The position numbers and the translations under genes were made by a program. A DNA stretch of 64,000 bases from Akkermansia muciniphila (lineage in GTDB: Bacteria; Verrucomicrobiota; Verrucomicrobiia; Verrucomicrobiales; Akkermansiaceae): NCBI RefSeq assembly GCF_040616545.1, contig NZ_CP156688.1, positions 1 through 64,000 of the forward strand. Reading direction: 5' to 3'. Shown here piece by piece: positions 56,314 to 64,000 of this stretch. Position 1 is the stretch's first letter, and each line of letters starts with the position of its first letter. The notes under the pieces are model-generated. The model had not been told where the DNA came from. It did no database searches and saw nothing but the letters and a program-made list of their open reading frames with translations.

Positions 56314-56724
56314 TTAAATCCTGTTTGAGAAGTTGCACAGCTGCATGGGTACGCCGTCTTCCATAACGTGGAAACCGTGCCTTTCATAAAAAGCGGCGTT
56401 CCTGCTCTCTTCAGGCATGATTTCAATATAGAGGTAGTCCTTGTACTTCTCCTTGACCATTTCCATCATTTTTCCTGCAATTCCCCTGCCGTGATAGTCG
56501 GGGTGCACCAGGACATAGTGCATGTAGGCCACCATCTCGCTGTCGTCCAGCAGTCGCACAAGACCGACCAGGCGGTCGCCGTCCCACGCGGTAAACACGG
56601 TGGACGAATTCATCAGGGCCTTGTAGAGCCGTGCCGGATACTGGCCGGAAATCCATCCCACGGACAGGAACAGCTCCTGCACTTTTTCCCGGGTAAACTT
56701 CTTTTCTTCCGTAAAAACAATCAT
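56314..56724 (-). CDS. GNAT family N-acetyltransferase
   Basis: A 136-residue acetyl-CoA-dependent acetyltransferase. The acetyl-CoA loop is VLVHPDYHGRGIAGKMMEMV, with preceding strand VFTAWDGDRLVGLVRLLDD and C-terminal IEIMPEESRNAAFYERHGF. I chose the ATG at 56724 (MIVFTEEKKF), which starts the fold; the frame is open to 56838. The acceptor is unknown. It converges with glsA. Confidence 0.88.
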   Translation of the reverse strand: MIVFTEEKKFTREKVQELFLSVGWISGQYPARLYKALMNSSTVFTAWDGDRLVGLVRLLDDSEMVAYMHYVLVHPDYHGRGIAGKMMEMVKEKYKDYLYIEIMPEESRNAAFYERHGFHVMEDGVPMQLCNFSNRI

Positions 56725-57088
56725 CTTTCCGCTTGGTTGCAGGGTGAGTGGCCAGCACAGTCCAGGCAATGGACAATGCCATTTACAGCTCTCCTCATGG
56801 GACTCATGATAAAGTCCACAGGCCCCGGAGACAAGCAACTATGTGCCGCTCCTTGTGCTTCATTAACAGCACAAGGAGCGGCAGAGGCGCCTGTGGCGCT
56901 CTTCCATGCCGGCCAAATGGCAGTTGGTCCCGGACAAGTCCGGACTTTTCTTCATGGAAGCTTAACCACGCGCCCTGGTAAAAAGCTTTCCTTCTCCCCT
57001 CTTCCGTAGCCGCAGAGTTGTTTTCCCGCGCTCTTCCCGTGTTTTAAGGACTTGCCACCACAACATTTTTCCCTAGAGTCTTTCCGGT
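56725..57088. other. Divergent intergenic region between the GNAT and AGCS genes
   Basis: No gene is supported in these 364 bases. It contains a perfect 14-base stem-loop (56845-56882) and a shorter CCGGAC/GTCCGG hairpin near 56935 followed by TTTTC. The promoters of the flanking genes should lie here. Confidence 0.45.
56845..56882. other. Perfect 14-base stem-loop
   Basis: GCCGCTCCTTGTGC and GCACAAGGAGCGGC are perfectly complementary with a 10-base loop (TTCATTAACA). No U-tract follows on either strand. It may be a structured leader or a small RNA element. Confidence 0.6.
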
Positions 57089-58498
57089 ATGCTTGAAGCC
57101 CTGCAAAACGCCTTTTTCCAGACCGGGGACACACTCACGTCCTGGCTGTCCGCCTTCAGCAGTTTCCTGTGGGGATGGCCTCTGCTCATCATGCTGCTGG
57201 GCACGCACCTGTACCTGACCATCATTCTGCGTTTTCCGCAGCGTTATCTGCTCAAGGCCCTGAAACTGTATTTTGTGAAAGACCATACGGACAAGGGAGA
57301 CATTTCCCCGTTCAGTTCCCTGATGGTGGCCCTGGCCGCCAACATCGGCGCGGGCAATATCATCGGCGTGGGGGTGGCGATTGCCGCCGGGGGGCCGGGG
57401 GCCATTTTCTGGTGCTGGCTGACGGGCGTTCTTGGCATGGCTACACGGTATTCGGAAGGGCTGCTCGCCATCAAGTACCGCGTGGAAAACCCGGACGGCA
57501 ACATGAGCGGAGGCCCCATGTTTGTGCTGGAACGCGGCATGAAATGCAAATGGCTCGGGGTAGCCTTTGCCGTATTCACGGCCGTTGCCGCCTTCGGCAT
57601 CGGCAACCTGACGCAGGGGAACGCGGCAGCGGAACAGCTCCACCACGCTTTTGCCATTCCTTCCTGGGGAACGGCTGTGGTGCTGACCATCCTGACGGCC
57701 CTGGTGATGCTGGGTGGCATCCGGAGCATTGCCAAGGTATGCGCCTTCTTCGTCCCGTTCATGGCAGTCATTTACATCATAGGCTGCGTCTACATCCTGG
57801 CCGTGCAGTCCCACTACATTCTTCCGGCCATCCGTTACATTCTGGACTGCGCCTTTACCGGGGAAGCTGCCGCCGGGGGCGTGGTGGGCGCCGCCGTCAT
57901 GACGGCCATGCGGACCGGCGTGGCCCGCGGCCTCTTTTCCAATGAAGCCGGGCTGGGTTCCGCCGCCATTGCCTCTGCCGCCGCCCAGAACCGCAACCCC
58001 GTACGGCAGGCGCTCATTTCTTCCAGCGGCCCGTTCTGGGATACCGTGGTCATCTGTGCCCTGACGGGCATTGTGCTGACTACCAGCATCCTGGCCCATC
58101 CGGACATCTCGTCCGGTGATGGTCCCCGGCTCACTACCCTGGCATTCAGTAAAATCCCTTATGTGGGCTCCCCTCTCCTGACGGTCAGCCTGGTCACCTT
58201 TGTGGTTTCCACCATTCTGGGCTGGTCCTACTTTGGTGAAAAAGCCCTGGAATACCTGGGGGGCATCCGGCTGATCACGCCTTACCGCGTCATCTGGGTG
58301 GCGGCGGTCTTCACCGGCTGCGTTTCCAAGATAGACCTGGTATGGGTCTTTGCAGACTGCGCCAACGGCCTGATGGCCCTTCCCAACCTCATTTCGCTGC
58401 TGGCCCTTTCCGGAGTGCTTGTCCAGCAAACGCGGTACTACCTTTGGCAGCACAGGCTGGACGATTATGACGAATCCCACATTCCGGAAGGCAAATAA
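57089..58498 (+). CDS. Sodium:alanine/glycine symporter, AGCS family
   Basis: A 469-residue inner-membrane symporter with about eleven hydrophobic segments. The family signature appears as SSLMVALAANIGAGNIIGVGVAI, followed by GGPGAIFWCWLTGVLGMATRYSEGLLAIKYR and, later, GVARGLFSNEAGLGSAAIASAAA, a highly conserved AGCS element. It probably imports alanine or glycine with Na+. The next feature is tRNA-Glu, 88 bases on. Confidence 0.95.
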   Translation: MLEALQNAFFQTGDTLTSWLSAFSSFLWGWPLLIMLLGTHLYLTIILRFPQRYLLKALKLYFVKDHTDKGDISPFSSLMVALAANIGAGNIIGVGVAIAAGGPGAIFWCWLTGVLGMATRYSEGLLAIKYRVENPDGNMSGGPMFVLERGMKCKWLGVAFAVFTAVAAFGIGNLTQGNAAAEQLHHAFAIPSWGTAVVLTILTALVMLGGIRSIAKVCAFFVPFMAVIYIIGCVYILAVQSHYILPAIRYILDCAFTGEAAAGGVVGAAVMTAMRTGVARGLFSNEAGLGSAAIASAAAQNRNPVRQALISSSGPFWDTVVICALTGIVLTTSILAHPDISSGDGPRLTTLAFSKIPYVGSPLLTVSLVTFVVSTILGWSYFGEKALEYLGGIRLITPYRVIWVAAVFTGCVSKIDLVWVFADCANGLMALPNLISLLALSGVLVQQTRYYLWQHRLDDYDESHIPEGK

Positions 58499-58529
58499 CG
58501 ATTTTTTTCAATTCAGATTCAAATAATTC

Positions 58530-58556
58530 TTGCCTTTCGGCCTCCGGTGGTATTTA
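58530..58556 (+). promoter_or_regulatory. Candidate promoter of tRNA-Glu
   Basis: TTGCCT and TATTTA are separated by 15 bases and sit 30 bases before the tRNA. The spacing is short of optimal, so the call is tentative. Confidence 0.3.
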
Positions 58557-58586
58557 CTTCGCCGCGCAGTCCCTGCAAACCTAAAA

Positions 58587-58662
58587 GTCGCGTTCGTCTA
58601 GCGGTCTAGGACTCCCGCCTTTCACGCGGGCAACACGGGTTCGAGTCCCGTACGCGATGCCA
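58587..58662 (+). tRNA. tRNA-Glu (anticodon TTC)
   Basis: A 7-base acceptor stem (GTCGCGT with ACGCGAT, including one terminal G-T), anticodon stem CCCGC/GCGGG with TTC at 58621-58623, T-stem ACGGG/CCCGT with loop TTCGAGT, and an encoded CCA at 58660-58662. The fold is complete. Confidence 0.95.
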
Positions 58663-58900
58663 GCTTTACCGCCGCAGCAGTTACGATGCTTCCGCTTTCC
58701 TTCCTCAGGAAAGGCCTATTGGAAAAACGTAATGGCTGCGGTTTTCTTTTGGTCCGGTGCTGCCGGAATACGGAAGGCGCAGCCGGGACGGCAGGGAGGG
58801 GTATCCCCTTCCCTGTCAAATGCCGGAACATGTCTTACATCCCCCGGATTTGACTTCCAGAAAGCCCTGTTATCTTTTAAAATTTTCACACGCAAACGCC

Positions 58901-59977
58901 ATGGATTACACACCTCTCATTGAAAAACGCCGCCAGCGCCTGGAAGAATTGGAAACGGTCATTGCCGAACCGGATTTTTTCAATGACCAGAAGAGGGCCT
59001 CGGAAACCATGAGGGAGCACCGCCGCCTGAAGGAACTGATGGAAACGTGGGATGCCCTGAATGCCACGGAACAGCAATTGGCGGACAACCAGGAACTGGC
59101 GAAGACGGATGATCCGGAACTGGCGGAGCTGGCCGCTCTGGAGATTCCGGAACTGGAAACGGCGCTGGAAAAACTGCGCAGCGACGTTCAGTACAGCCTT
59201 CTTCCCCGCGACACGACGGAAGACCGGGACGCCATTATTGAAATCCGCGCCGGTACGGGCGGGGATGAAGCCTCCCTGTTCGCCGGGGACCTTCTCCGGA
59301 TGTACCAGCGTTTTGCGGAAGAACGCGGCTGGCGCTTCGAACACCTGGAAAGCAGCCCTTCCGACGTAGGCGGCTTCAAGGAAGTCGTCTGCCGCATTGC
59401 CGGGGATGAAGTCTTCCGCTTCCTGAAATATGAGGGCGGCGTGCACCGTGTGCAGCGCGTGCCCGCTACGGAAACGCAGGGGCGCATTCACACGTCCACC
59501 GCCACCGTAGCCGTCATGCCGGAAGCGGAAGAAGTGGACATTGAAATCCGCCCGGAGGACCTCCGCATTGAAGTATGCCGTTCCGGAGGAGCCGGGGGCC
59601 AGCACGTGAACAAGACGGAATCCGCCGTGCAGATCTGGCACATTCCCACGGGCGTCTATGTCCGTTGTGAGGAAGAACGCAGCCAGATGAAAAACCGTGA
59701 GAAAGGCATGAAGATTCTGCGCGCCAAGCTTTTTGAAGCCAAGAAGCGGGAAGAGGCGGAAAAATATTCCGCCGCACGCCGTAGCCTCATCGGGTCCGGA
59801 GGCCGTGAAGAAAAAATCCGGACATACAATTTCCCGCAAAACCGCCTGACGGACCACCGCATCGGCTACACCTCCCACAATCTGGACGGCATCCTGATGG
59901 GGCAGATGGAAGACCTGATCATGGCTCTCCAGCATGCGGAAATGCAGGAACGCCTGGCGGAAGCCGGCATGTCCTAA
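58901..59977 (+). CDS. prfA: Peptide chain release factor 1
   Basis: A 358-residue RF1 that reads UAA/UAG and releases the nascent chain. The GGQ motif is in RSGGAGGQHVNKTESAVQ. Also visible are IEIRAGTGGDEASLFAGDLLRMY and the C-terminal RTYNFPQNRLTDHRIGY with NLDGILMG. RF1 rather than RF2 is supported by a length of about 360, the absence of a programmed frameshift, and prmC as the next gene. I chose the ATG at 58901; the open frame extends upstream without homology. Confidence 0.95.
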   Translation: MDYTPLIEKRRQRLEELETVIAEPDFFNDQKRASETMREHRRLKELMETWDALNATEQQLADNQELAKTDDPELAELAALEIPELETALEKLRSDVQYSLLPRDTTEDRDAIIEIRAGTGGDEASLFAGDLLRMYQRFAEERGWRFEHLESSPSDVGGFKEVVCRIAGDEVFRFLKYEGGVHRVQRVPATETQGRIHTSTATVAVMPEAEEVDIEIRPEDLRIEVCRSGGAGGQHVNKTESAVQIWHIPTGVYVRCEEERSQMKNREKGMKILRAKLFEAKKREEAEKYSAARRSLIGSGGREEKIRTYNFPQNRLTDHRIGYTSHNLDGILMGQMEDLIMALQHAEMQERLAEAGMS

Positions 59978-59994
59978 CCTTCCCCGCTCTTTTT

Positions 59995-60909
59995 ATGAAA
60001 ACCTTACTGGAAGTTCTTCAGTCCGGCACGGACTACCTGACGCGCCAGGGGTGCGAAGAAGCCCGCGCCACCATGCAGCACCTGATGGCCCATGTCCTGC
60101 ACTGCAACCGCACGGCTCTCTACTCCCAGTTTGACAGGCCTGTTGAGGAAACGGAGCTGGCGCCCCTGCGGGAGCTGCTGAAGCGCAGGGCGGCGGGAGA
60201 ACCGCTGCAACACCTGCTGGGCTCCACGGAATTTTTCCGCCGGGAATTCCTGACGGATGCGCGCGCGCTGATTCCGCGCCCGGAAACGGAGGAACTGGTG
60301 GAAATGGTGCTGAAGAAGATTCCCGCCCGTCCGGTACGCGTGCTGGATATGGGCACTGGGTCCGGCATTATCGGCGTCACGCTGGCCCTGGAACTCAAGG
60401 AACGCGCGAAGGAAGTCGTCCTGGCGGACATTTCCCCGCAGGCGCTGGATCTGGCGCTGGAAAACGCCATGCGCCTGGGAGCCAGGGTCTCCACCATACA
60501 GACGGACCTGTTTGAAAACATCCCCCTGGAAAAAGCCGCCCCGCTCCCGGCGGAAACGGATTCCACCGTGGCCGCCCCGGGAGAGGAAGAAACCAGTCCG
60601 GGACAGGAAACGCGCTTTGACGTCATCGTGGCCAATCTTCCCTACATTGCGGACGGAGAGGAGCTTGCCCCGGAGGTCATGAAAGACCCGCACACGGCCC
60701 TGTTCGGCGGCCCGAAAGGCTGGGAAATCATTGAACGCTTCCTGGCCCGCGCACGGGATTACCTGAATGATAACGGTTTTGTAGCGCTGGAAATAGGGTA
60801 TGACCAGGCGCCTGCCGTGACGCAGATCATGGACGGCTACGGCTACAATTACATTGAAGTGCTGAAAGACATGAGCGGCATCGCCCGCTTTCCGTTCGGC
60901 TATCGTTAA
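59995..60909 (+). CDS. prmC: Release factor glutamine N5-methyltransferase
   Basis: A 304-residue SAM-dependent methyltransferase that modifies the Gln of the GGQ motif in RF1/RF2. It has the N-terminal helical domain (DYLTRQGCEEARATMQHLMAHV), RPETEELVEMVL, and motif I VLDMGTGSGIIGVTLAL. The substrate motif is NLPY at residues 214-217, in place of the usual NPPY. An Ala/Pro/Glu-rich insertion of about 25 residues precedes it. It lies 17 bases after prfA, the normal partnership. Confidence 0.93.
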   Translation: MKTLLEVLQSGTDYLTRQGCEEARATMQHLMAHVLHCNRTALYSQFDRPVEETELAPLRELLKRRAAGEPLQHLLGSTEFFRREFLTDARALIPRPETEELVEMVLKKIPARPVRVLDMGTGSGIIGVTLALELKERAKEVVLADISPQALDLALENAMRLGARVSTIQTDLFENIPLEKAAPLPAETDSTVAAPGEEETSPGQETRFDVIVANLPYIADGEELAPEVMKDPHTALFGGPKGWEIIERFLARARDYLNDNGFVALEIGYDQAPAVTQIMDGYGYNYIEVLKDMSGIARFPFGYR

Positions 60910-60933
60910 ACTTTAACTTTCCCCTCTCACTCC

Positions 60934-63150
60934 ATGCAGGCGGCGCGTATCCTGGTTGACGGACAGAGCGATCTGGTGCTGGATTACGGCATTCCGCCGG
61001 AAGCGGGAGACGTAAAACCGGGCTGCCGCGTCCGGGTGCCCCTGCGCAACAGGACGGCCACCGGCACCGTCCTTACGCTGTCCGAACCGGACCCGGCCTG
61101 GAGGGACAAGCTCAAGCCCATTCTGAAACTGATTGACCCGGATCCCCTGATTTCCCCGGCCATGATGAGTCTGGCCTCCTGGGCGGCGGATTATTATTCC
61201 GTAGCGCTGGACCAGATGATCCGCTGCCTCCTGCCGGAAACCGTCCGGCAGGAAAATACGGCGGAGAAAATGCGCAAAGTGGTGCATCTGAAAAAACGCC
61301 CGTCTCGTGAGGAACTGGACGCCCTGTACCGCAAGGCGCCGCGGCAGGCCCAGATACTGGATTATTTTTCATCTATGGAACAGTTGGAAGCCCCGCTGGC
61401 GGGATTCGGCCCCGGAGCCCTGAATATTGCACGCGGCCTGGAAGCCAAGGGTTTTATTTCCCTGAGGGAAGAGTCCGTGCACCGCGATCCCAGCACGGGA
61501 GAACAATTCGTCCCCAGCCAGCCGATGACACTGAACCCCCAGCAGGAAAAGGCGCTGGAAGAAATCACGGCCATGTGCGCGGCGGAACAGAAAAAACCGG
61601 TGCTGCTGCAGGGGGTCACGGGTTCCGGAAAGACGGAGGTTTACCTGCAGGCCGTTTCCAGCGTGGTAAAATCCGGGAAATCCGCCCTGATCATGGTGCC
61701 GGAAATTTCCCTGACCCCCCAGACCGTCCAGCGTTTCAAATCCCGCTTTGCGGAACTGCCCTCCTCCGTGGCGGTCCTGCACAGCCTTCTGTCTGACGGA
61801 GAACGCTTTGACGAATGGCACGCCATCCGCTCCGGAAAAGCCCGCATCGTCATCGGCCCCCGCTCCGCCGTCTTCGCCCCCTTGCAGAATCTGGGGCTGG
61901 TGATTGTGGATGAAGAGCATGACGCGTCCTACAAGCAGGAAAGCTCCCCCCGCTACCACGGGCGGGACCTGGCCGTGCTGCGCGCGCACGTGGAAAACTG
62001 CGCCGTAGTCCTGGGCTCCGCCACTCCATCCCTGGAAAGCACCCACAACGCCCTGACCGGGAAATACGCCCTGGTGAAACTGACGGAACGGGCGGACGGC
62101 CAGCAGCTCCCCCTCATCCGCATTCTGGACATGAAAACGGAGGGAAAGAACAAGTCCGGCCCCAATGTCCTTTCCGAACGGCTCCGGATGTCCATTGACC
62201 GGAGGCTGGAAAAGGGGGAGCAGGTTATCCTGCTGCTCAACAGGCGCGGATTTGCGCGCTCCATCCAGTGTCCGGACTGCGGCCATGTGGTCACGTGCCT
62301 GCATTGTTCCCTCCCCCTGACGTACCACCGCACGGAGGACCGCCTCATCTGCCACCTGTGCGGGTTCAAGGCCCTGCCCCCCCGCGCCTGCCCGGAGTGC
62401 CGGTCCGCCAATATCCTGCTCCAGGGGTACGGCACCCAGAAGGTGGAGGAAATCCTGCGCCGCACTTTTCCCGCGGCGCGCATCACGCGCGTGGATGCGG
62501 ACGTGGCGCGGAAGAAGAACGCCGTCAGAACCATCCTGAACCAGTTCCGCTCCCACAAGATAGACATTCTCCTGGGCACCCAGATGATCGCCAAGGGGCT
62601 GGATTTCCCCAACGTAACGCTGGTGGGCGTGCTGAACGCGGACCTGGGGCTTTACATTCCGGACCCCCGGGCCGGAGAACGCACCTTCCAGCTTCTGACC
62701 CAGGTGGCGGGCCGCGCGGGACGCGGCGACCTCTCCGGAGAAGTCATCATCCAGACCTTCACGCCCCAGTCCCCCTCCCTGCAATATGCGCGGCATCATG
62801 ATACGGACGGCTTCGCGGCCCAGGAGCTGGAAATGCGCCGCGCCTTTGATCTCCCCCCCTTCACCCACATCGCCGTGCTGACCATACGCTCCCAGCATGA
62901 AAACATGGCGGAATTCGCCACGCGCACGCTCGCCGGACGGCTCCGCGGGATGCTGTCCCCTCCCGCCACGATGACGGACCCCATGCCGGCTCCCATCCCG
63001 CGCGCGCACGGCCAGTTCAGGTTCCAGATTACGGTAAAGGGCCCCTCCGCACGCATCCTGTCACGCACGCTCCGGAAGCTGGTTCAGGAAGCCGGACTGG
63101 GGGATGACCTGACGGCCGTGATTGACGTGGACGCCATGTCATTCATGTAA
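60934..63150 (+). CDS. priA: Primosomal protein N' (replication restart helicase PriA)
   Basis: A 738-residue superfamily 2 helicase that reloads the replisome at stalled forks. Visible: the N-terminal 3'-end-binding domain, Walker A GVTGSGKTEVYLQ, DEEH box (VIVDEEHDASYKQESSPRYH), eight-cysteine zinc region (CPDCGHVVTCLHC ... CHLCG ... CPEC), and helicase motifs GTQMIAKGLDFPNV and QVAGRAGRG. The end has the conserved IDVDAMSFM-like tail. Length normal. Confidence 0.97.
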   Translation: MQAARILVDGQSDLVLDYGIPPEAGDVKPGCRVRVPLRNRTATGTVLTLSEPDPAWRDKLKPILKLIDPDPLISPAMMSLASWAADYYSVALDQMIRCLLPETVRQENTAEKMRKVVHLKKRPSREELDALYRKAPRQAQILDYFSSMEQLEAPLAGFGPGALNIARGLEAKGFISLREESVHRDPSTGEQFVPSQPMTLNPQQEKALEEITAMCAAEQKKPVLLQGVTGSGKTEVYLQAVSSVVKSGKSALIMVPEISLTPQTVQRFKSRFAELPSSVAVLHSLLSDGERFDEWHAIRSGKARIVIGPRSAVFAPLQNLGLVIVDEEHDASYKQESSPRYHGRDLAVLRAHVENCAVVLGSATPSLESTHNALTGKYALVKLTERADGQQLPLIRILDMKTEGKNKSGPNVLSERLRMSIDRRLEKGEQVILLLNRRGFARSIQCPDCGHVVTCLHCSLPLTYHRTEDRLICHLCGFKALPPRACPECRSANILLQGYGTQKVEEILRRTFPAARITRVDADVARKKNAVRTILNQFRSHKIDILLGTQMIAKGLDFPNVTLVGVLNADLGLYIPDPRAGERTFQLLTQVAGRAGRGDLSGEVIIQTFTPQSPSLQYARHHDTDGFAAQELEMRRAFDLPPFTHIAVLTIRSQHENMAEFATRTLAGRLRGMLSPPATMTDPMPAPIPRAHGQFRFQITVKGPSARILSRTLRKLVQEAGLGDDLTAVIDVDAMSFM

Positions 63151-63209
63151 GCCGCCTTGCCAAAGCCGGACGGGGATATTAAAATTCCGGCACAACACAA
63201 TTTACGATC

Positions 63210-64000
63210 ATGCTGCTTCATTTTTACAAAATGACGGGGGCCGGCAACGACTTCATCATGGTGGACAACCGTGACCTGGTCCTTTCTTCCGTGCTGGACA
63301 GGGAAACCATTGAAGCCCTATGCGACCGCCGCTTCGGCATTGGCGCTGACGGCCTGATTGCCGTGGAGCCTTCCCAGGGAAAAGGAGGGGCCGTGCGCAT
63401 GCGCTATTACAATGCCGACGGCGGAGAAGCGGAGATGTGCGGCAACGGAGCACGCTGCTTCGGCAACTTTGCGGCAGCTCTGCTCCGGCATGACAAATCC
63501 GCCCCCCTGCCCTTTGAAACGATGGCCGGTATCGTGACCGCCTCCTTTGAAAAGGACGGAAACGTCACCGTCAACCTGACGGACCCTCACTCCCTGCAGC
63601 TTTTCTCCCTGAATGCTGATCCCACCGTGGGCGCAGACGTCCATTTCCTGAATACTGGCGTTCCGCACGCCGTAGCGTTCCTGGACAAGCTGGACGGTCT
63701 TGACATTCCGCGGCTGGGCGCCTACCTGCGTTATCATGATGCCTTTGCTCCAAAAGGAACCAACGCCAATTTTGCCACCATCCTGTCTCCGGGGCACATC
63801 GCCATACGCACCTATGAACGGGGCGTGGAGGATGAAACGCTGGCCTGCGGAACGGGAATGACTGCCAGCGCACTGCTGCACGCCGTATTGATGGACGCCC
63901 CCTCCCCCATCCAGGTGGACGTGGCTGGAGGCGACACGCTTAAAGTAGGCTTCCAGCGCATGGGGGACCACTTTACCCATGTCACCCTGACCGGTCCCGC
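63210..64000 (+). CDS. dapF: Diaminopimelate epimerase, truncated by window end
   Basis: DapF converts LL- to meso-diaminopimelate for lysine and peptidoglycan. The reading frame starts at ATG 63210 (MLLHFYKMTGAGNDFIMVDN) and stays open to the last base, about 263 residues, so the C-terminal end is missing. The two catalytic cysteines are present: Cys77 in EMCGNGARCF and Cys213 in ACGTGMTAS. It follows priA by 59 bases. The truncation is an artefact of the window. Confidence 0.95.
   Translation, partial: MLLHFYKMTGAGNDFIMVDNRDLVLSSVLDRETIEALCDRRFGIGADGLIAVEPSQGKGGAVRMRYYNADGGEAEMCGNGARCFGNFAAALLRHDKSAPLPFETMAGIVTASFEKDGNVTVNLTDPHSLQLFSLNADPTVGADVHFLNTGVPHAVAFLDKLDGLDIPRLGAYLRYHDAFAPKGTNANFATILSPGHIAIRTYERGVEDETLACGTGMTASALLHAVLMDAPSPIQVDVAGGDTLKVGFQRMGDHFTHVTLTGP

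Overview
This window is most likely the start of the chromosome of an Akkermansia species (Verrucomicrobiota), close to A. muciniphila. It opens exactly on the dnaA start codon. It carries the mucin-glycan enzymes expected of that genus (GH29 and GH95 fucosidases, a Tat-exported GH109 enzyme) together with a GldA/F/G-type exporter. Genes are dense and GC-rich, on both strands, and many starts have pyrimidine-rich leaders without an obvious Shine-Dalgarno sequence. The genus assignment is inferred from gene content and order recalled from knowledge, not from an alignment.

Layout. 1-8816: dnaA, a four-gene Gld-like ABC exporter cluster, a Nif3-like protein and an RluD-like pseudouridine synthase. 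8862-10420: two exported proteins on the minus strand. 10562-20909: pheA, GH29 fucosidase, ligA, pgsA, a DEAD-box helicase, a small exported protein and the GH109 enzyme. 21121-28531: GH95 fucosidase, a solitary EboE-like protein, a metal-site-degenerate M28-like lipoprotein, an MFS transporter and sigma-54. 28671-36355: SGNH hydrolase, an AT-rich gap, mntP, a transglutaminase-like/discoidin protein, a thioredoxin-fold protein lacking both active-site cysteines, rarA and a small membrane protein. 36725-39696: a compact minus-strand trio (sugar epimerase, NahK-like kinase, nucleotidyltransferase) that looks like a sugar-nucleotide salvage operon. 39772-42862: a beta-barrel-like protein, a site-2 protease and proS. 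42942-53210: the accessory region, with an ankyrin-repeat remnant, tRNA-Gly and a large Rhs locus. 53675-64000: a glutamate/GABA-antiporter-like permease overlapping glutaminase, a GNAT enzyme, an AGCS symporter, tRNA-Glu, then prfA-prmC-priA-dapF, with dapF cut by the window end.

The most interesting part is the Rhs locus, read on the minus strand. A full-length 1848-residue protein with a PA14-like N-terminus and a Cys/His-rich C-terminal tip is followed by small candidate immunity genes, a terminator, a displaced second Rhs tip coupled by an ATGA overlap to a lipoprotein gene, another terminator, and a third decayed, chimeric tip. Long near-identical stretches shared by the full gene and the displaced tips suggest recombinational tip swapping. 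The toxin and immunity roles are inference. I saw no CRISPR array, phage, insertion sequence or rRNA operon.
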